Source: Dillenia suffruticosa | Lineage: Eukaryota > Streptophyta > Magnoliopsida > Dilleniales > Dilleniaceae | Reading direction: 5' to 3' | DNA length: 64,000 bases | Assembly (NCBI GenBank): GCA_033439265.1 | Contig: JAVTVX010000012.1 | Location: 4,763,001 to 4,827,000 of the forward strand | In this document: positions 34,972 through 47,227 of the stretch, piece by piece | How the letters are laid out: each line of letters opens with the position of its first letter | How positions within the stretch are numbered: the first letter of the stretch is position 1 | Notes under the pieces: model-generated | What the model was told of the DNA's origin: nothing | Seen by the model: only the letters and a program-made list of their open reading frames with translations | The model's database searches: none | Program-made: the position numbers and the translations under genes

Positions 34972-37580
34972 ATGCTGGTCTTTTCAAAAAGTAATTTCAA
35001 TAAGATGAGCATTGTTTCTACCCTGAGGAGATTCAAGAATAAGTTAGACGATAGGGTTTTGAGAACAGTGAACGATGCACTGTTTCCACTGGGAATTCAA
35101 TCAAGAGGTGCTCTTTATTGTGCAATGAGCCAAAAAAAATCAAAAGAAAATATTGAAGGTTGTCTTCTGAGTATCATTTATCCTAGAAGATATAGGAAAG
35201 TTGCAGAGGGGGGGGGGGAGAGAAAGAGGGAGAGAGAGAATAAGCTACTAGTACAACAACAGGTAGAACCATCAATGGTTCAGTGTTGTCATGACTCAAA
35301 AAAATGCAGGCAACTACAAGCTTTTCTGAATTTGCAGAAGCAAATTTATGGGCCTCACAGAAACTACTTTGACATCTCAGTCATCTTTTCCCTTGCTGCT
35401 TCCTTCACGCCCTTTAGAGCAATCATAAACTGATAAGAAGAATGTATTCTGATTTTTATGAAGGTACCTGCAAAGCAAGATTAACGCTTCATCAACCATT
35501 AGACCTATGATTTTCTCTCTCTTCTTCCCCATGAGAATCAAATTTTCTATATTAATGTCCCAATGATTTTCACAAAATAATTAATGCAGGATGAAAACCT
35601 AGCACAGAAAATCATTAAGACATTTCAAAAGTTTATTCGTGTCATGCAGGTATAGACGCTTCTATCCAGCAGTTAATCAGCAGTCAGTTACCAATTTATT
35701 ATCTGAATTTGCTTCTTCCAAACAATGATAGAGTACAACAAAAAGAAGAAGCTTTCTCCAATTGCTAATTTTAAGCTCATTTAAACAAGAGAGAAGGCAT
35801 CTATAATGGACCTTTTCTTTGGACACCGGAACAGAGCCAGAAATTTTCCCCTTGGGGGGGGGAGGGGGACAAAGGGGACAAAAAAAATATAAAAAGTTTA
35901 TAATATAAAATATTAAAAATATATTGAACCAAAAAAAAATTATTTAATGGAACCCTTCATTCTTTCATAGTACTACAATTGTCTATTCTTGTATTAATAC
36001 CAATTCTTTCATCAATTTCCCTCTCAATGTAAACAACAAAAAAATAAAAGAGATAGGAAGAAGCAATGAAAAGAAAGAAAATATAAGGAAAAACATTTGC
36101 TGACAATTAGGGTTTTTTTTTTAAAAAAAAAAACAAAGATAAATATTAATATTATGATAGTTAATTTTGTAGAAAAAAGATAAATGTCATCAAAATAATA
36201 AAGGTGAAAAGAAGAGGGAGGCTAGGGCTGAGAGAGAGAGAGAGAGAGAGAGTTGGAACGAAAATAGAATGCAACAAAAATAAAGGAAGAGAGATGTGGC
36301 TGCATTTTTTTAATGGAAGGAAACTAATGCAGACAAATGGAAAGGACGAGAAATGGGGCTGCGTTTTATTAATGGAAGGAAACTGAAATATCATAAAATA
36401 ATAAAGGTGAAAAGAATAGGGAGGCTAGGGCTTAGAGAGAGAGAGAGAGAGAGAGAGTTGGAATGAAAATAGAATGCAACAAAAAGAAAGGAAGAGAGAC
36501 ATGGCTGCATTTTTTTAATGGAAAGAAACTAATGCAGACAAATGGAAGGGAAGAGAAATAGGGCTGCATTTTATTAATGGAAGGAAACTAATGCAGACAA
36601 TGGAAACAAAGAGAAATGGGGCTGCATTTTATTAGTGGAAGGACTGATACAAACAACAGGAAAAAAATCTTAAAAATTTTGGGGGGCATGGAAATTAACA
36701 AGTTCCAGCTTAATTGTGTTCCACCCCTAATCTTTAGGCTAACAAGGAACTTTCAGGTGCAATTCATGATTCAAGTTATTTTTGAGTAAACATGTAAGTC
36801 ACTTGAAATGCAAAATATCCATATTGTACTGCTAGAGTACTTTCCCGGACCTTAGTGGATCATAACACAAATTAAAACCGAAGGTGTCATATCCATTAAT
36901 TGATTCATTCAAGTTGGGAGATGATTCTTTTGCCATCCGAATAAGCAGGGGCAAGAAAAGAAGCCAAATTAAATCAGTCATCCAGCCTTCATCTCAGCTA
37001 GATCAGATCAGTTCAAGTCTGAGATAATGAACAATGTGGAGATTTTTTTTTTCTTTTTTTTTTGTGGGAGGGGGGGTGGAGAAGCAAAGATGTAACTTAA
37101 GAGGACAGGTTTATTAGCAGAACTGCAAGCTGGATCTAGTCTCACCTCTTACTGGATATTGCAACAATCTGAATAAAGACTAGGAATTAAGATTGCTAGT
37201 TTCCATAGGGAAAATTACACTCTTGAATCTAACCAAAACTTAATTGTTTATTACATTATTTTGTTAATTTTAGTTAATTTATCAATTAATTGTGCATCAC
37301 CAAGTTGTGCTTTGCTAATGAATCATGCACTAAGTGAGCTTCCTGGCATTTTGTAATGGTTTCTAGACACGTGGCTAAGGAGGATCTTTGAGCTTTTCAT
37401 CTTTTAATGAAATGAAGAATAGATAATGGTGGAAGTAGGAACAATGGTGATAATTAGTTTCGAAAACATGAACAATGATTGGGATGATGGCAATGCTCAG
37501 ACACAGATCAAACTAGACTGGTATCTTTATGTCACATTCAATATCATTCATGAAATATTGTCAAAACTTCGACAAAATTT
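34972..37580. other. Region between the convergent CAD-like pseudogene and MRG
   Basis: An open frame at 34972-35433 (153 codons, +) follows the CAD-like gene. Its first 50 residues have ordinary composition but match no family I recognise, and the rest is interrupted by a low-complexity GGGER run; I do not call it a gene. The last short exon of MRG should lie here but was not found. Tandem repeats fill 36184-36690. Confidence 0.45.
36184..36690. repeat. Compound tandem repeat, period about 204 bp with an inner sub-repeat
   Basis: Two copies of a unit start with ATAATAAAGGTGAAAAGAA (near 36194) and its variant (near 36398). Each contains a (GA)n run and the phrase GGCTGCATTTT, repeated about every 60 bp with ATGGAAGGAAACTAATGCAG. 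The repeat decays rightwards to about 36690. Confidence 0.8.
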
Positions 37581-37586
37581 CATCAG

Positions 37587-40500
37587 CTAAGCAAGAAGCA
37601 ATAAGACATGAAGATAAGGAAGTAATACATACTTGAGGAAGTCGAGCAATTTCTGCTGCAACCGTAGAAGGGTATCCTCTTCAATGTTCACATATGCCAA
37701 TAATTCTGGCAGCTTAACTGCAGACATTTATAAATATGATGTACTCACACAAAACAAAATTTTTTGTACAAAATCAGAAGAAAGAAAGCCACAGGCTCCA
37801 AATAGTTATTCATATCTAATGTAGGTCCAAATCATGTTTAGAATTATCTAACTAGGTACATTGCACTTGTCTCACACTCTACAGAGGCCATATTTAGGAA
37901 CCTAGGTCCATCCCAAGCAGAAATACATGGCATGTAAAACACCTAAGTATTAGAAATAAAAATCATTATAGACCTGGGAAGAGCACAATCGATGTTTTTT
38001 GCGTAATATCAATTATCTATCACATGAAAGATACTCAGATGCAAGAGTGGACCTTCCCTTTGCCGCTTGGAAAGGATGATATGATATCTCCTGAGCAACA
38101 TCTAATGAAATTTAACTTAGAGATATGATTGCAGAAGGGGATATAACTAATGGCAACGAATCCTTAGTCTACAACAGAATCAGTTTTCATAAGTAGAGAC
38201 AGATATGATGGACATCTTTAGCATAAAAAGCCTACAATGATAAAATTCAATTGTGATCCCGGGCATATGACAATGAAATGTTAATCACTGGATAAACTCA
38301 CCAAAGAGGCGCAGAAGATGTTCAGCACCATATATGGCTGAAGGGGAGATGTTATCTACAACAAAATCTTGGTACTGTTGCCTCTCTTTTTTGTACAAAA
38401 GCAATACTGGCAATGCTTTGTCAAAGTAGCAACGTAATCCTTTCAAAATTTCCCCAACAGAATCAGCCGTCCTGAATCCCATAAACAAAATAATAATAAT
38501 AATAGTTCGTAGAATAGCTAATATTTCAAGAAGTTAAAGCTATTGGCAATTACCAAAAAGTTACAAGGATATCATACTTCAACATAAGACAAACTGAAGA
38601 GGTATATCTGTTGACATTTCCTTATGGTTTGGCTTTGCCTCGTCCATCCCTCATCCTCCCGCCCCCCGCCCCCACCTCCCCCCCCCCCAAAAAAAAGAAC
38701 AGTAAGGATAAGAGTACCACAGTTCCAATATTCAACCAGTGAACTAAAGAGCTACAATGAGATGGTCCAAATTTGCTAATATCAACCATATTAGGTCTGC
38801 CATATGAGAGCTTTGAAAACCGTATAGACTTGGCTTTAATTCTCTCCCCTGGAAATGGTGATAGTGTTATGGTTTCAATAATTTCTCCATATTTTGTCAC
38901 CCAATGAGGAATAGTGAACCTTTGGTTAGAGGTAGATTTACTTGCAACATACCATGTGGCACACTTTTGAAAGTTTTAAAATATTTATCTACTTGCCTAA
39001 AACAAGAAGCCCAAATTCTCAGTGCAACTCAATCTGTGAGTTCTACGGAAATACTAACAGAATCCTCCCTTAGTCAATAATAAGAACAACAGAAACAACT
39101 CATCATAAAGCACAAACCAGAAATAACATAATTTGAAATAGGAAATCACATTATCAATAGCGCCATATCTAAAACAACACATTTAACTTACACGCCATCC
39201 TTCTTTGATCTGTACTCATGGTATTTTGTCAGTATATCATCTACACTCGGACAGCGAGGAAGCTTAACAAGCTGCCAAAAAAAAGGAAAGATTCTCTGGT
39301 GAATATCACAGATAATACAACACTAGAAGGTTATTATAACTAACCCAAAATTGTATGAAAAATGCAATTCAGAAGGACACCACCTCTATCAAAATCACTA
39401 GATCTACAAATATAGAATATCAGAATCACCTCAACAACCATGCACCTTAGGGGATTCCACTGCGAACATAATGGGAAGTTCCAGGGGTTATGAAATTCTT
39501 AAAAACATCTAAAAGGAAAGATATGGCCCATGATGAACCAGTATGACTAAAACTATTTTCACACATTAAAAACAAATACCGAACTTTGTTGTTGACTGCT
39601 GATAATACATCTTTTTTCCTATAACTTTCTCTCTCACTTGAAGGAAATGCTAAATGGAAGAAAGAGGAAGTCCAATAGCAAAACTTCAGCAACTCTGATG
39701 TGCCACAACCAGTACATTAGTTTCATGGAAAAGACTCCACTGTAAACAATCTGAATCTGGCAAGTACCTTATCCTGCTGGTTGACAAATTCAAAATCCTC
39801 AATTAACTGCTTCTTTAGTGTTGATGGAATTTGAATCTTCGCAAGCTTTCCGGTGGATTCATTGTCCTTCTAACATTTGCAAAATCAGACAAACCTTCTA
39901 TACAATCATGCAGATAAAGTAAGCTTGAACAACAGAAAAAAGATGAGAAAACTTATGACAACCAACGAAAGAATTGTCTTCTTAAGATAAACAGTCACGT
40001 GTTGCCAAAAAAACAAAACTCACAAATATAGGCATCACTAGGTAATTATTTTCATAGATTAAGTATACAAAATTAATTGCTGATAAGAAACATCTAAACT
40101 AACCAAGCTTTTAATTTAACTAAACGGATATCAATTTAGTATCCCGGATTATGAAGAGCTTTTTGGTGAAATGACCATAAAGACTAAACATTACTCAATT
40201 CACAGGTAAAAAGAAAAAAAACTTAAATTCCTATTATTAACAATTAAAATAAACTATTATTACATTAAGGTTCCACTGTTGAGATATCAATCCTTAATAT
40301 ATGTATGGTAGTATGACTAAACAGAACTAAAGCCACAAGATAAATCAACAAGGGGCCTCAGCTATAAACCAAAATACCAACAACATTTGTTGCTGCTACA
40401 ATAAAAGGTACATAAAGACACGGATTAATACATATCCAAGAAAATTTGCAACAATATATTGTACCGACTCAAGAGTATCATATTTCCTTTATTAAAAACA

Positions 40501-43500
40501 TGAAGAAAATGGAAAATTGAAATATAAAGACTATAGAGGAGATCATTTATGATAAGATAGATAATTGTACCTTCTCTGCTAGCATAAATTAAAGCATACC
40601 TCAACAACAGAATCATTCTTCCGCTTCTTCCCTTTTGACACTGCGACAGATACTGCTATCTCAGAGAAAAATATAGATGGATTGAAGAAAAGCCCATTAA
40701 TAATTTTGTTTTTTTCCCCCCTAAAACCAAAAACACAAAAAAAGAAAAAGAAAATAATGCCTTTGGTTCTGACAAAATCTGTCCATCTGCAAGCAAAATT
40801 TACTCCAGAAAGATGGCGATCAAAGTTTTGAAAGTAATTACAATCAAGATTTTTAAAACTGATACTTTTCTTAGGTTGGGTTTTGAAAATTGCATCAGAT
40901 AATCAAAATTTGAGATTCTATAGAAGCTTTAAAATGTTGGTGATTTGTAGGAATTGGAAGAAGATCTCAACAACCATGAAAACAGTTTTGAAGCTGATAA
41001 TCTATTTTTTTTTTCTTTTTTTTTGGGGGGGGACTAAAACCATGAACAGAAACAATACTGAATAAAGAATAAATCTGAAGAAACCTCATTTCAGAAACTA
41101 AAAGATGCTAGTTTGTGCCGAATTCCTAACAAAAGAATCCTACCGTAGTTCTTCAGCACCTCTTTCTCCACCTTTGCATCTGCATGCCCAGAACAAAATA
41201 TAGAATCTCAAAAACATAAAACAATCAACTGATCATATGAATATATATAAATATTTATTTCCTAACAACACAAAATTAACCAGACATTTCAAACCAAACA
41301 GGCAGTTGAAAGAAGCAATTTGTGTTGTCTAAATGAAGAAATCTGCTTCTGTCCTCATTTGAAAATTCCGCATGAAGTTAACTAATATTTCCTTCCTTAT
41401 TGAAAAAGAAATTTGAGAAGAAGATTAGAGTAGTGGCAGTTTAGCAGGCACTGAAACCTTGGGGCACACCTTGGACATGGATTAGAAACAGTGCAATTGT
41501 GGGTATTAAATTCAGCAAACACCAAGTAAATTCATTTGATGCATCATGGAAGCATTTTGGCCAAGGAATCTGGCCTACTAAGTTCTGGTAGTAAGTCCAA
41601 ACGCCACTCTGTGCTAGCAAGCCTTAACATGAGCACTTACTGTAAGAACAAAGAAAAATCTACAGCATACCCTAATTTTATATATCCCTCCAATATTAAT
41701 TTTCTGCATGATGAATATATAAGGGGTTAAAATATGTAGGATAATGAACATTCCTTAAAACCAAAACTAGTCCTGCATTTTAGATTTCCCCCATATTTTG
41801 CATAACAGCGTTACAGTCAGAACAAATTTGAGCAACAACAAATGAACAGAAAACTAAATGGACAAAATGTTTAGGCCAAGATCTACCATCATGCCCAGAT
41901 ACAGAAACAAACAAAAAATGCAGTTTCAAGATCCCAATTCCAACTAATACGGAATATACTCCTTAGACGAGATGAGTTAATGCCTACAGCTTAGAAGTAC
42001 CAAAAAGCAGATCTGCAACTTAAGTGAAGAGTGAACCACTTATTTCACTAGCTTTAATGCATTTTCCTTATCTCCAAGATACAATTATCTACCTCGTCTT
42101 TTGTGAAGTCTGAGTTTGTGATAATACACGTGGTCTTCTTCCCGAACAATAAAGAATAAGTTCATCGTATATCAAATGAAACTAGTTGAAGCTCTGATGA
42201 AGGCTTTTAACTGGTTAAGTTGACAATAGGATCAATAATGCCAACCTATTAAGGATATTTATGTGTCTGAATACATAAACATTTTCCATGGCAGAAAAAA
42301 TAATGAGTGCTCAAAAAGAATGTACTATTATATATAAAAAGCCAGGATAAGAATGAACCAGTAGAGGGCTTTGGCTTCGCCTGATTTGAGCGCCCTGACT
42401 TCAAAGATTTGTCAGTACCCTGTTTATTTTCAAGGGCTTGCTGTTTCATGATATTATCCTCTGTATATTTCATCAGTCGGTCTGTGCCCACCCATTCATT
42501 CCAGCTGTTGGAAGATAACCAAGCAGTTACTACATTTACATTCCTTGGGATGACAATGAAATATGTCAAACTAAAAATTTGAGTAAGTTTAAATATGTCT
42601 ACTTCAACTGGTAGGGTGTCAGCATACTCACACATACTCAACTGAAGTCAATTCAACTAAATCTTAATTCCAAGTTAGTTGGGATCACTGTATGAATTTG
42701 TCTTTCCCCATTCAGCTGTACTGAAAGTCATGATTACTTAAGTTACAAATTTTTATATCATTTTCATCTCTCCTAGAGATTTCTTAAACCTTCGAGGGTG
42801 TTCAACCGCTATCGCTTGTTCTGAAAAGAAGAATTAAGTGGTCATTTTGGAACATGCCCAACAGCATATCCAACAAAGGTAAACTCATCTTAGGGGATGC
42901 TTGGTACAAATGTTAGCAGGTGCTTCAGACTATTGACTTTTCTAACAGCTAAAAAGAGTGTTTGGTAACTCATTTGACAGCTGATGTAACCACAGCTGAT
43001 AATTAAAAAGTTAAAAATATTACCTGCTACCAATAGTAACTTTAAATTTTTCAAAAACTGCTTTTTGATATATATATATTTTATTATTTTACCCACATGA
43101 CTAACAACAAACGTATTTTAAGTAGTTAGAAATTATTTAAACTATTTTACTAATTTTATTTTCTATTTTTTACTTTTCATTTTTTTTTATAAGACAAGAT
43201 TTATTTTATTATTATAGTATGTATTTGGATTGAATGATTGTCTTTTTTTAAGTTGTTAAAAAAATTATCTTTTCTTATAAAATTATGAATGTTTACAAGA
43301 TTTAGATTAATTTTTTTATAATATTTATTTAAATCAAGTATTTCTTAAAAAATATGAATCTCAAATTTATGAATTTTATAATTTAATATATGGCAATAAT
43401 ATGAAAAGAAATATTTTTAAAAAAATAAAACAAATTTAACTTACATGGATTTGTTCTTTTTGATCATTTTATACATGAACAACAATTGTTATTGATTAAA

Positions 43501-46500
43501 TAACCAAATGCTATTATCAATTAACAATAACTATCAACGATCGACCATTAGTCGTCAACCATTAGCCGTTGGTCATTGGCCGTCTATTGAATTTCATTAA
43601 CTAAACCAAATAGACCCTAAATCTTAATCCCAATCGGTACAATTGCTATATGAACTATCATTCCCATTAGGCTAAGTAATAATTGATTAAATACAAAGTT
43701 ACAATACCACTTTGTATCGCCTCTTCTACAATGATCTTATGCCTTCCTTTTGTTCTTGGTGCACCTGCAACTCATATGCCATTTATTCAAAAAAAGAGGC
43801 ATTAAGTGGTTGTTTTGGGACATCCCAAACATATTAAATTATTTTCTCTCATGTTATGTATTATTGGGACTACTCCTTTAGTTTAATGTAACATACTTTG
43901 CTTTAACTCTATCTTTTCTTGTTACTCCACTCATCCACCTTAACATTCTCATCTCCACCACATTCACCCTGTACTGTAAAGCATTGTTGATATTATACAT
44001 TTCTATAACACTTGCTTCTTGATTGAGGTCGCCATGCTCTAATCCCATCTACAATGTCTTCATCCATATTTTCATCTTCTTGCTAATACACCCCAAGGAA
44101 CAAACCTATCCATTTTAGGCACCTCTTATCGTTCAATTTTTATTATGTTTTTTATCCAAACCATTATTCATGCTAAAGACCCACATGCATCACACATACA
44201 GCCAAACTAATTACATAACATGGATCTATATTCAATATAGTGACGTAGAAATTGAACAAAATCATACTACGGGAGACAAGCCCTAAGTTGGGGCTCTGAG
44301 AAGTTTGCATGAGAAACACAAACCATCAAATCTACAAGTTCTGGAGGCAAAGAAGAAAAAGAAGGAAATGAATAAAAAAGGATTGGAGAAGGATGACCTA
44401 TACGTAGAACCAAGAAACTGTTGTTAAATTGGGTGATCAGGCCAAAAAGCGTACTTTTTATTCCAACCCTGCAAAGGAAAATAAAAGTCCACTTAGTAAT
44501 AAAACGGATGCAGGCTTGATTACCAACAAATTTGCAGTTCAAGCACCGATGAATGTTTACACATAACAATGCTGGTACCATATTGAATAGAGGAGAAAAG
44601 GGAAATAAAGAAGAAAGTTCAACACTCATTATGTAATGAACAAAGTTTCTAAGAAAGAAAAGAATTCACACTTACAAGATAATGAACAAAGTATCTCCAT
44701 TCCTTCTTGCTAAACTCTGTTTTTTCAACCTTAAACATAACAGACATACCGGATCAAAATAAATTCAATTCAGCAACAGCTAAATCATTAATGCTGATAA
44801 AAAAAAGCATGGAATTTTAGAAAAACACAGAGAACAATTCAAAGAATAAAAAGCACCAAGGACGAAGTGAACAGTCTTAATGTGGAAAATAAAACCATGA
44901 AGAAACTCAGCAGGATATGAAGTCCAGCCTAACATTCATTGTATATAAAACAAGTGCATTTAATTAGCCACTGCCCGCACATTCTTGTCTCCTACAAACA
45001 CTTTGCAAGTGTTGAGGGAAGCAGTGGCGTGGGAGGTTCTAGGTAGGGGAAAGAGTTGAAGCAACTTACTTGGTGTGGTCAGAAAGAACCAAGTTACAGA
45101 GAGTTCAAACTCCAATCACAAACCACTGCTACACAAAAGCTTACAGAAGAGAAAGGGGGAAAAAAAGCTTCCCCACTTTTTGGTTTTGTCCACGCTATAA
45201 TAGCAATAATCAGAATCATGATTTTTAGATCCCACTTTTTGTTGTAATGAGATGAGGACATGAATAGCATAAAGGTAGGAGACACTTGCAAAAGTCTTCC
45301 CAAATTCAACTTGGGCTCAAGGAAAGAAAAAGTTCAGGCTTCTCGGACCATTTGACCTATCTCCTAATCTCCCAGTGGATGAACATTGGTTGTATTTCAT
45401 CATTTGCACAGATTTAATTTGTCATCATGGATACTAACAGTCACTATTTCTCCAGTATGATCAGTGAAGAACAGACCAACAGAAATGCAAGACCTACAGT
45501 GAAGCTGGTCTCTACAATTACAAAAAAGGAAAAACAAAAAAAAAAGAAAATTAGATAAGAATGACCATGAGATCCTTCTACTTTCTACAAAAAAGCAGGA
45601 AATAAATGGGGGGGAGAGATGAAGAACTAAATAGAAACAAGAGGATGAACCATGAAGTGTCATTATGGAACAAAAAAAAAATTAAAAAAAAAAAAAAACA
45701 GGATTTAAGAAAGAGATTAAAGGCCTGTAGTCTGTGTAAATGTACATCAAAGCAATCCCCTCAAAGGCCCAAGTATGAAGTATACCGGAGCACCAAGGAG
45801 AACAATTTTGTCCCATCAAAGTTGATGCAGAAAATTGTTTCTGCTACAATTCCTAAATTTTTTTCTTCAGACATATGCATTAAATGGCATAGAATGCCAA
45901 AGTTTAATCACCTTTGTTTTCCTTTGAAGAGCCTAATTATGGTGATTAAAAGATATTTAACAGGCACACACTACAAAAACAAATCCATTCACACCGATAT
46001 ACCAAAAAGCCTATCAGCACATAGCATGGGGTTGAGAAATTGCATGTTTTCCATTTGTTAATTAGTGGCTTTGTCACAAGAGTCAACATGATTTAAAGTT
46101 GAAATAGTTTATAGGTTTTGGAGGAAAGAATGATGCTTCTCTGTAATGAAAGGGTACCATAATGGCTCTTGGTGTATTCATAAGCAGCAAAGTGTTAGAA
46201 TCTTCATAGATCAGTTCATTTGGTCTTATCACTCTCATGGGATAATAGTTTTATATGGCTCACGTGATAAGGGTTTTCAAAATTATGGTCAGAGAATTGG
46301 AATAAATTTCTCTTTTGGTTTTATTCATTCTGTCCTGTACCTCATAATCTTAAGATTTGTTGTGTCTTTCTTCTCTTCTTAATAAAATTTCTTTACTATG
46401 AAAAAAAGAACTCGAATTTTTTGCTCCATTTCTTTATTTCATCATATCATATCTTGATTCTGAGAGTGACCGAAAAGAAACATTGATCAACCAAGATATA

Positions 46501-47227
46501 GAACAATTCTTTTGTAGCTTAGGCACTACAAAAGCAGGCCACTCTCAAATTTTTAGGGTAGAAGAATACGCTCTCTTTTGTGTATTTCCAGATGAGAAGA
46601 AGCAATATGCTCTTATTCAGAAAATCAAATGGATAAACTACAATCGCTTTCTTAAAACAAATACGTCCAATACTAGGGTTTACGAATATTGGGGACAGAA
46701 TTGATAACTAGTTCGCAATATTCAACCAAAAGAGAAAGAAAAAGACTTGGGATATGAATTTGTTTTCACATTAAAAACCGTCTTAACTTTTAACCTAACT
46801 TCTCTAATTAATTCAGTGCCAAAATCTAAACACCGACAATTCAAATTCAAATAAAGAATAGAAAGAAAATTCAGATATAAACTACAAGAATGAAAACCTA
46901 ATACTTAAAGATAAATTAGGGTTCATGAACCTTGGAGGCAAGCTTGACAATGAGGTCACAGAGTCAGTGGCTGTAACCTCCTGAAGATTAAAATCGTAAC
47001 CTAATTACTCCAATTCTTTAAGTTACACAATCTTTACAAGACCAGAATTGAAGATCATACTAATTACGTGAAGAGAGAGAGAGTACTCTGGCTTCGTAGA
47101 TGCGAGGGCCATGATAAGCGAGGACTTTCTCGCCGTCGGAGTAAGTGGCGGAGTAGGATGCTGGGAGATCGTCGCCGTCGCTCGTCGTCGCCGAATCACC
47201 CTTCGCTCCTGGGTTCGATCTCCCCAT
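37587..47227 (-). CDS. MRG1: MRG-family chromodomain protein (MRG1/MRG2-like)
   Basis: Ten exons are placed: 47227-47087, 44729-44676, 44468-44455 (14 nt), 42504-42359, 41179-41144, 40655-40600, 39869-39768, 39271-39192, 38471-38302 and 37717-37633. All phases agree, giving 294 codons plus 2 nt with no stop or frameshift. The N-terminal chromo-barrel domain includes YSDGEKVLAYHGPRIYEAR and EWRYFVHYLGWNKNWNEWV. The aromatic residues there form the methyl-lysine cage in this family. A Lys-rich linker follows, then the MRG domain (KIQIPSTLKKQLIEDFEFV, YFDKALPVLLLYKKERQQY, YGAEHLLRLF). Plant MRGs read H3K4/H3K36 methylation and act with histone acetyltransferases in flowering control. The final exon (about 20-25 codons in Arabidopsis) was not found. 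Reading through exon 10 stops at 37589-37587, used here as a provisional end. Confidence 0.93.
42641..42870 (-). mobile_element. RTE-type LINE 3' fragment (copy 1) in an MRG intron
   Basis: Shares ATTAAGTGGTCATTTTGGAAC-like text (around 42833) with the RTE fragment at 43795. It ends with the AATCTTAATTCCAAGTTAG phrase typical of plant RTE 3' ends (antisense). Coding content is not preserved. Confidence 0.45.
42890..43620. mobile_element. MITE-like element between two RTE fragments
   Basis: The ends are imperfect inverted repeats: left TTAGGGGATGCTTGGTA, right (reverse strand) TTAGGGTCTATTTGGTT. The interior is very AT-rich, with short ATTAGCCGTTGG-type inverted motifs near the right end. No clear target duplication is seen, so the superfamily is left open. 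Confidence 0.5.
43610..44220 (-). mobile_element. RTE-type LINE fragment (copy 2) in an MRG intron
   Basis: On the minus strand the segment near 43915-43985 translates to VVEMRMLRWMSGVTRKD, the hallmark of the RTE LINE C-terminal region. Further 3' comes APRTKGRHKIIVEEA, like the usual RGRPKKT block. It is decayed and 5'-truncated. Confidence 0.65.
44455..44468 (-). other. 14-nt microexon of the MRG gene
   Basis: The sequence GGTTGGAATAAAAA is bounded by an AG acceptor and a GT donor. It is needed to join exon 2 (ending FVHYL) to exon 4 (starting within NWNEW) in frame, giving the conserved core GWNKNW of the chromo barrel. Without it the frame shifts and a cage tryptophan is lost. Confidence 0.85.
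46402..46704 (+). other. Unrecognised open frame in MRG intron 1
   Basis: About 100 codons are open on the strand opposite MRG. The composition looks like a real protein, with no low-complexity runs: for example NQDIEQFFCSLGTTKAG, FRVEEYALFCVFPDEKK and a C-terminal NTRVYEYWGQN before the stop. There is no good ATG near its start. I cannot name a family. It may be a fragment of a transposed, organellar or captured gene. No promoter or splice evidence is visible. Confidence 0.3.

Noticed and set aside
34972-35433. Open frame of 153 codons downstream of the CAD-like gene
   Set aside because: No family match, contains a GGGER low-complexity run, and lacks supporting signals.
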